This document shows positions 8,841-10,430 of a stretch of 10,430 nt of DNA, one piece after another. The stretch covers positions 1 through 10,430 of the forward strand of contig PDHQ01000717.1 in NCBI GenBank assembly GCA_003339415.1, read 5' to 3'. The stretch comes from Ophiocordyceps camponoti-saundersi (nom. inval.). Its lineage: Eukaryota; Ascomycota; Sordariomycetes; Hypocreales; Ophiocordycipitaceae. How positions within the stretch are numbered: the stretch's first letter is position 1; the number at the start of each line of letters is the position of its first letter. The notes under the pieces are model-generated. The model saw only the letters and a program-made list of their open reading frames with translations, had not been told where the DNA came from and did no database searches. A program made the position numbers and the translations under genes.

Positions 8841-9480
8841 TATATATTAACTTTAATAATAAAGTTCGGGTAACATTCCTAGATTATATAGCTAAAAAAG
8901 TCTATTTTTTTATTTTATATACTTTAGCTAATTAAATTATAAAAAACTAATTTTAATAACTTTATTTATAACTACTCTCTTAAATAAAAAGTATAGAAAG
9001 ATTAATATATTATATATATATCTTAGCTATACTTTTTTTTACTTAAAAATCCTTATTATATTTATATTACGCGTTATATTAAGATTACGCTAATTTTAGA
9101 TTCGTATTATTTTAAGTTTAACTCCTTTTTATATATATTCCTAACCTTTTACTTTATTTATATAAAAATAGTAATTTTTATAACGCGTGCTATATATATT
9201 TAACGCGTATTATATTCTTAAGTAGCTAGTAATATATATATTCTAATATTAGTAACTTTTTATTTCTAGTTAGGAATATATAATTTATTATATAAGTAGT
9301 TAAAATATAATTAAGTTTTTTTAATAGCTATTATAAATTAATTTTTTTTTTACTTTTAAGGATTTATATAGTTAGGGTTTTATAAATACCTTTTCCTTAC
9401 TAATCTATTAATAAGTTTAGGTTAATATTATATTAATATTTAATTATTATTTTATTAATTCTTATATTACTTTTTAGGGC
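8841..9480. other. AT-rich region, no gene seen
   Basis: Heavily decayed DNA with short TA runs (about 8834-8848). The motif ACGCGT occurs three times, at 9069-9074, 9183-9188 and 9203-9208, twice in the context AACGCGT. No frame, RNA gene or duplicate was recognised. A single TTAGGG at about 9374 is not a telomere repeat. Confidence 0.5.
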
Positions 9481-9910
9481 GCTATTATTTTCGAAAAATA
9501 AATAAAAGCTTTAAGTAATAAGCTTAACGCTATATATATTACTTAGATATATAGCTTAACGCTATAATAAAATATCTAAGCTTATAAGCTAGCCTTATAG
9601 CTTAGTAGCTTCTAGCTAGCTATAAAACTAGTAGTTAACTCTTTTAAACTTAATATAAGCTAGCTATAAGGATATTATTAAGGCGTCTTACTTTAAAGGC
9701 CCTTAGTAAATACTAGCTAGTATAAGAGGGAATCTCCTTTATTAACTAATAAACCCTTATAGCTAGTAAAGGTTATCTTCTTCTTATAATACTAACTAAT
9801 TTTATATTATAATATTTATAAACTCGCTATTTATTAATACTTTCTTAGCTATACTTTAGGGCGTTAAAATTCGCTTAACGCTATTACTTTAAAATATAGC
9901 TATCCCCTAA
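9481..9910. repeat. Hairpin-rich block with repeated CTTAACGCTAT motif
   Basis: The motif CTTAACGCTAT occurs exactly three times, at 9523-9533, 9555-9565 and 9874-9884. The middle copy lies within a two-part hairpin: outer arms CTTAGATAT (9542-9550) and ATATCTAAG (9572-9580), inner arms ATAGC (9551-9555) and GCTAT (9561-9565). It is followed by a near-palindrome at 9577-9604 with TAGC-rich arms. The third copy forms GCGTTAA/TTAACGC (9861-9867 and 9875-9881). TAGCTAGCTATA words recur at about 9612 and 9660. The block may be the remains of a structured terminal region of an element; no family is recognised. Confidence 0.6.
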
Positions 9911-10044
9911 TAGCTTTTTTTTTCTAGTTTATTAATTAGAGGAATATAGATTAGTATATTTAATATATTAAAAAAGCGATATATTAAGTAAGCTTTAGCT
10001 AAGTAGTTTATAAAAAAGAAATAAAAACCGAAAAATAAATATAA
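9911..10044. other. AT-rich spacer grading into purine-rich DNA
   Basis: No gene or repeat is seen. From about 10012 the plus strand becomes strongly purine-rich. Confidence 0.5.
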
Positions 10045-10299
10045 AAAAGGAAGGGCAGAAAAATTAAAAGAAAGGGGGAAAAAGGGCTTCTTATAATTAA
10101 AAAATATATACTAACTTACTATATATTAATTTACCTCGATAATATAAATATATACTAATATACTATATATTAGTTAACTTTAATAATATAAAGTAAGGTA
10201 TATACTTATTATAAAAAGGTAAATTAATAAGTTAGTAACTTTACTTATAAATTACCCTACGCTTAAGCTTTTTATTTTTTTTCTTCCTTCCTCCCTTAT
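10045..10299. repeat. Imperfect fold-back (inverted repeat) structure, about 255 bp
   Basis: The left arm starts in a purine tract (10045-10087, with GGAAGGG, AAAGAAAGGGGGAAAAAGGG) and runs to ACTAACTTA and TTAATTTACC (10110-10134). The right arm reads GGTAAATTAATAAGTTAGTA (10219-10238) and ends in a pyrimidine tract (10268-10299, with TTCTTCCTTCCTCCC). Reverse-complementing the right arm reproduces the order and much of the sequence of the left arm, with an extra seven bases (about CTATATA) in the left. The arms enclose a 44-bp tandem repeat. A non-autonomous inverted-repeat element is the simplest reading; a polypurine-tract reading of the left arm is possible but unsupported. Confidence 0.5.
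10104..10191. repeat. Two-unit 44-bp tandem repeat
   Basis: Unit 1 (10104-10147) and unit 2 (10148-10191) both read ATATATACTAA, then ACTATATATTA, and end in GATAATATA or TAATAATATA. They match at most positions, with no length change. The 3' part of unit 1 is also part of the larger inverted repeat with 10219-10238. Confidence 0.8.
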
Positions 10300-10303
10300 A
10301 TTA

Positions 10304-10430
<127 letters not shown>

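Noticed and set aside
9069..9208. Three ACGCGT sites as cell-cycle (MCB-like) promoter elements
   Set aside because: No gene lies nearby, and ACGCGT contains no CpA, so it simply survives RIP.
9374..9380. TTAGGG telomere hexamer
   Set aside because: Single occurrence with no neighbouring copies.
10012..10090. Polypurine tract of an LTR retrotransposon
   Set aside because: No LTR follows and the tract is one arm of an inverted structure mirrored at 10268-10299.

Overview
This window looks like gene-free, AT-rich heterochromatin from a filamentous ascomycete (Pezizomycotina) that has been almost saturated by repeat-induced point mutation (RIP). The dinucleotides CpA and TpG are nearly absent: by eye I find only about twenty in roughly 10.2 kb outside one short island. 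TpA is everywhere, CpG survives in patches (GCGC, ACGCGT, GCGG), and every frame is full of TAA and TAG, the products expected from CAA and CAG. I found no intact protein gene, tRNA, rRNA or CRISPR array. What remains is decayed repeats and palindromic blocks.

Layout from left to right: (1) 1-310 is a degenerate 12-bp minisatellite of the TTCTTATTAGTC type. (2) 311-593 is featureless AT-rich DNA. (3) 594-760 is the odd one out: a short palindrome-rich island built from GTGAT/ATCAC words and full of the CpA and TpG that the rest lacks. (4) 904 to about 2026, minus strand, is a decayed reading frame whose stops are only TAA and TAG. Its 1199-1800 part (repeat A1) recurs at about 8216-8840 (A2). 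(5) 2041-2480 holds a palindromic and locally GC-rich block. (6) 2481-4028 is decayed AT-rich DNA of unknown origin. (7) 4029-5880 (B1) and 6160-8012 (B2) are two direct copies of a repeat of about 1.85 kb, separated by about 280 bp. (8) 8841-9480 is featureless. (9) 9481-9910 is rich in hairpins. (10) 10045-10299 is an imperfect fold-back structure with an internal 44-bp tandem repeat. (11) 10305 to the window end is a pure TTA microsatellite.

The A and B families are most simply read as old transposon copies inactivated by RIP, since RIP acts on duplicated DNA. I could not assign either to a named superfamily. The length of B fits a short DNA transposon as well as many other possibilities, and no target-site duplication or clear terminal repeat could be fixed. 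The order A1-unknown-B1-B2-A2, with A1 and A2 direct, could be nested insertion, a segmental duplication or, less likely, an LTR-like frame.

The observations most worth following up are the RIP-free palindromic island at 594-760, the B1/B2 differences that suggest C-to-T change beyond the CpA context, and the fold-back structure near the right edge. A subtelomeric or centromeric location fits but cannot be shown from this window.
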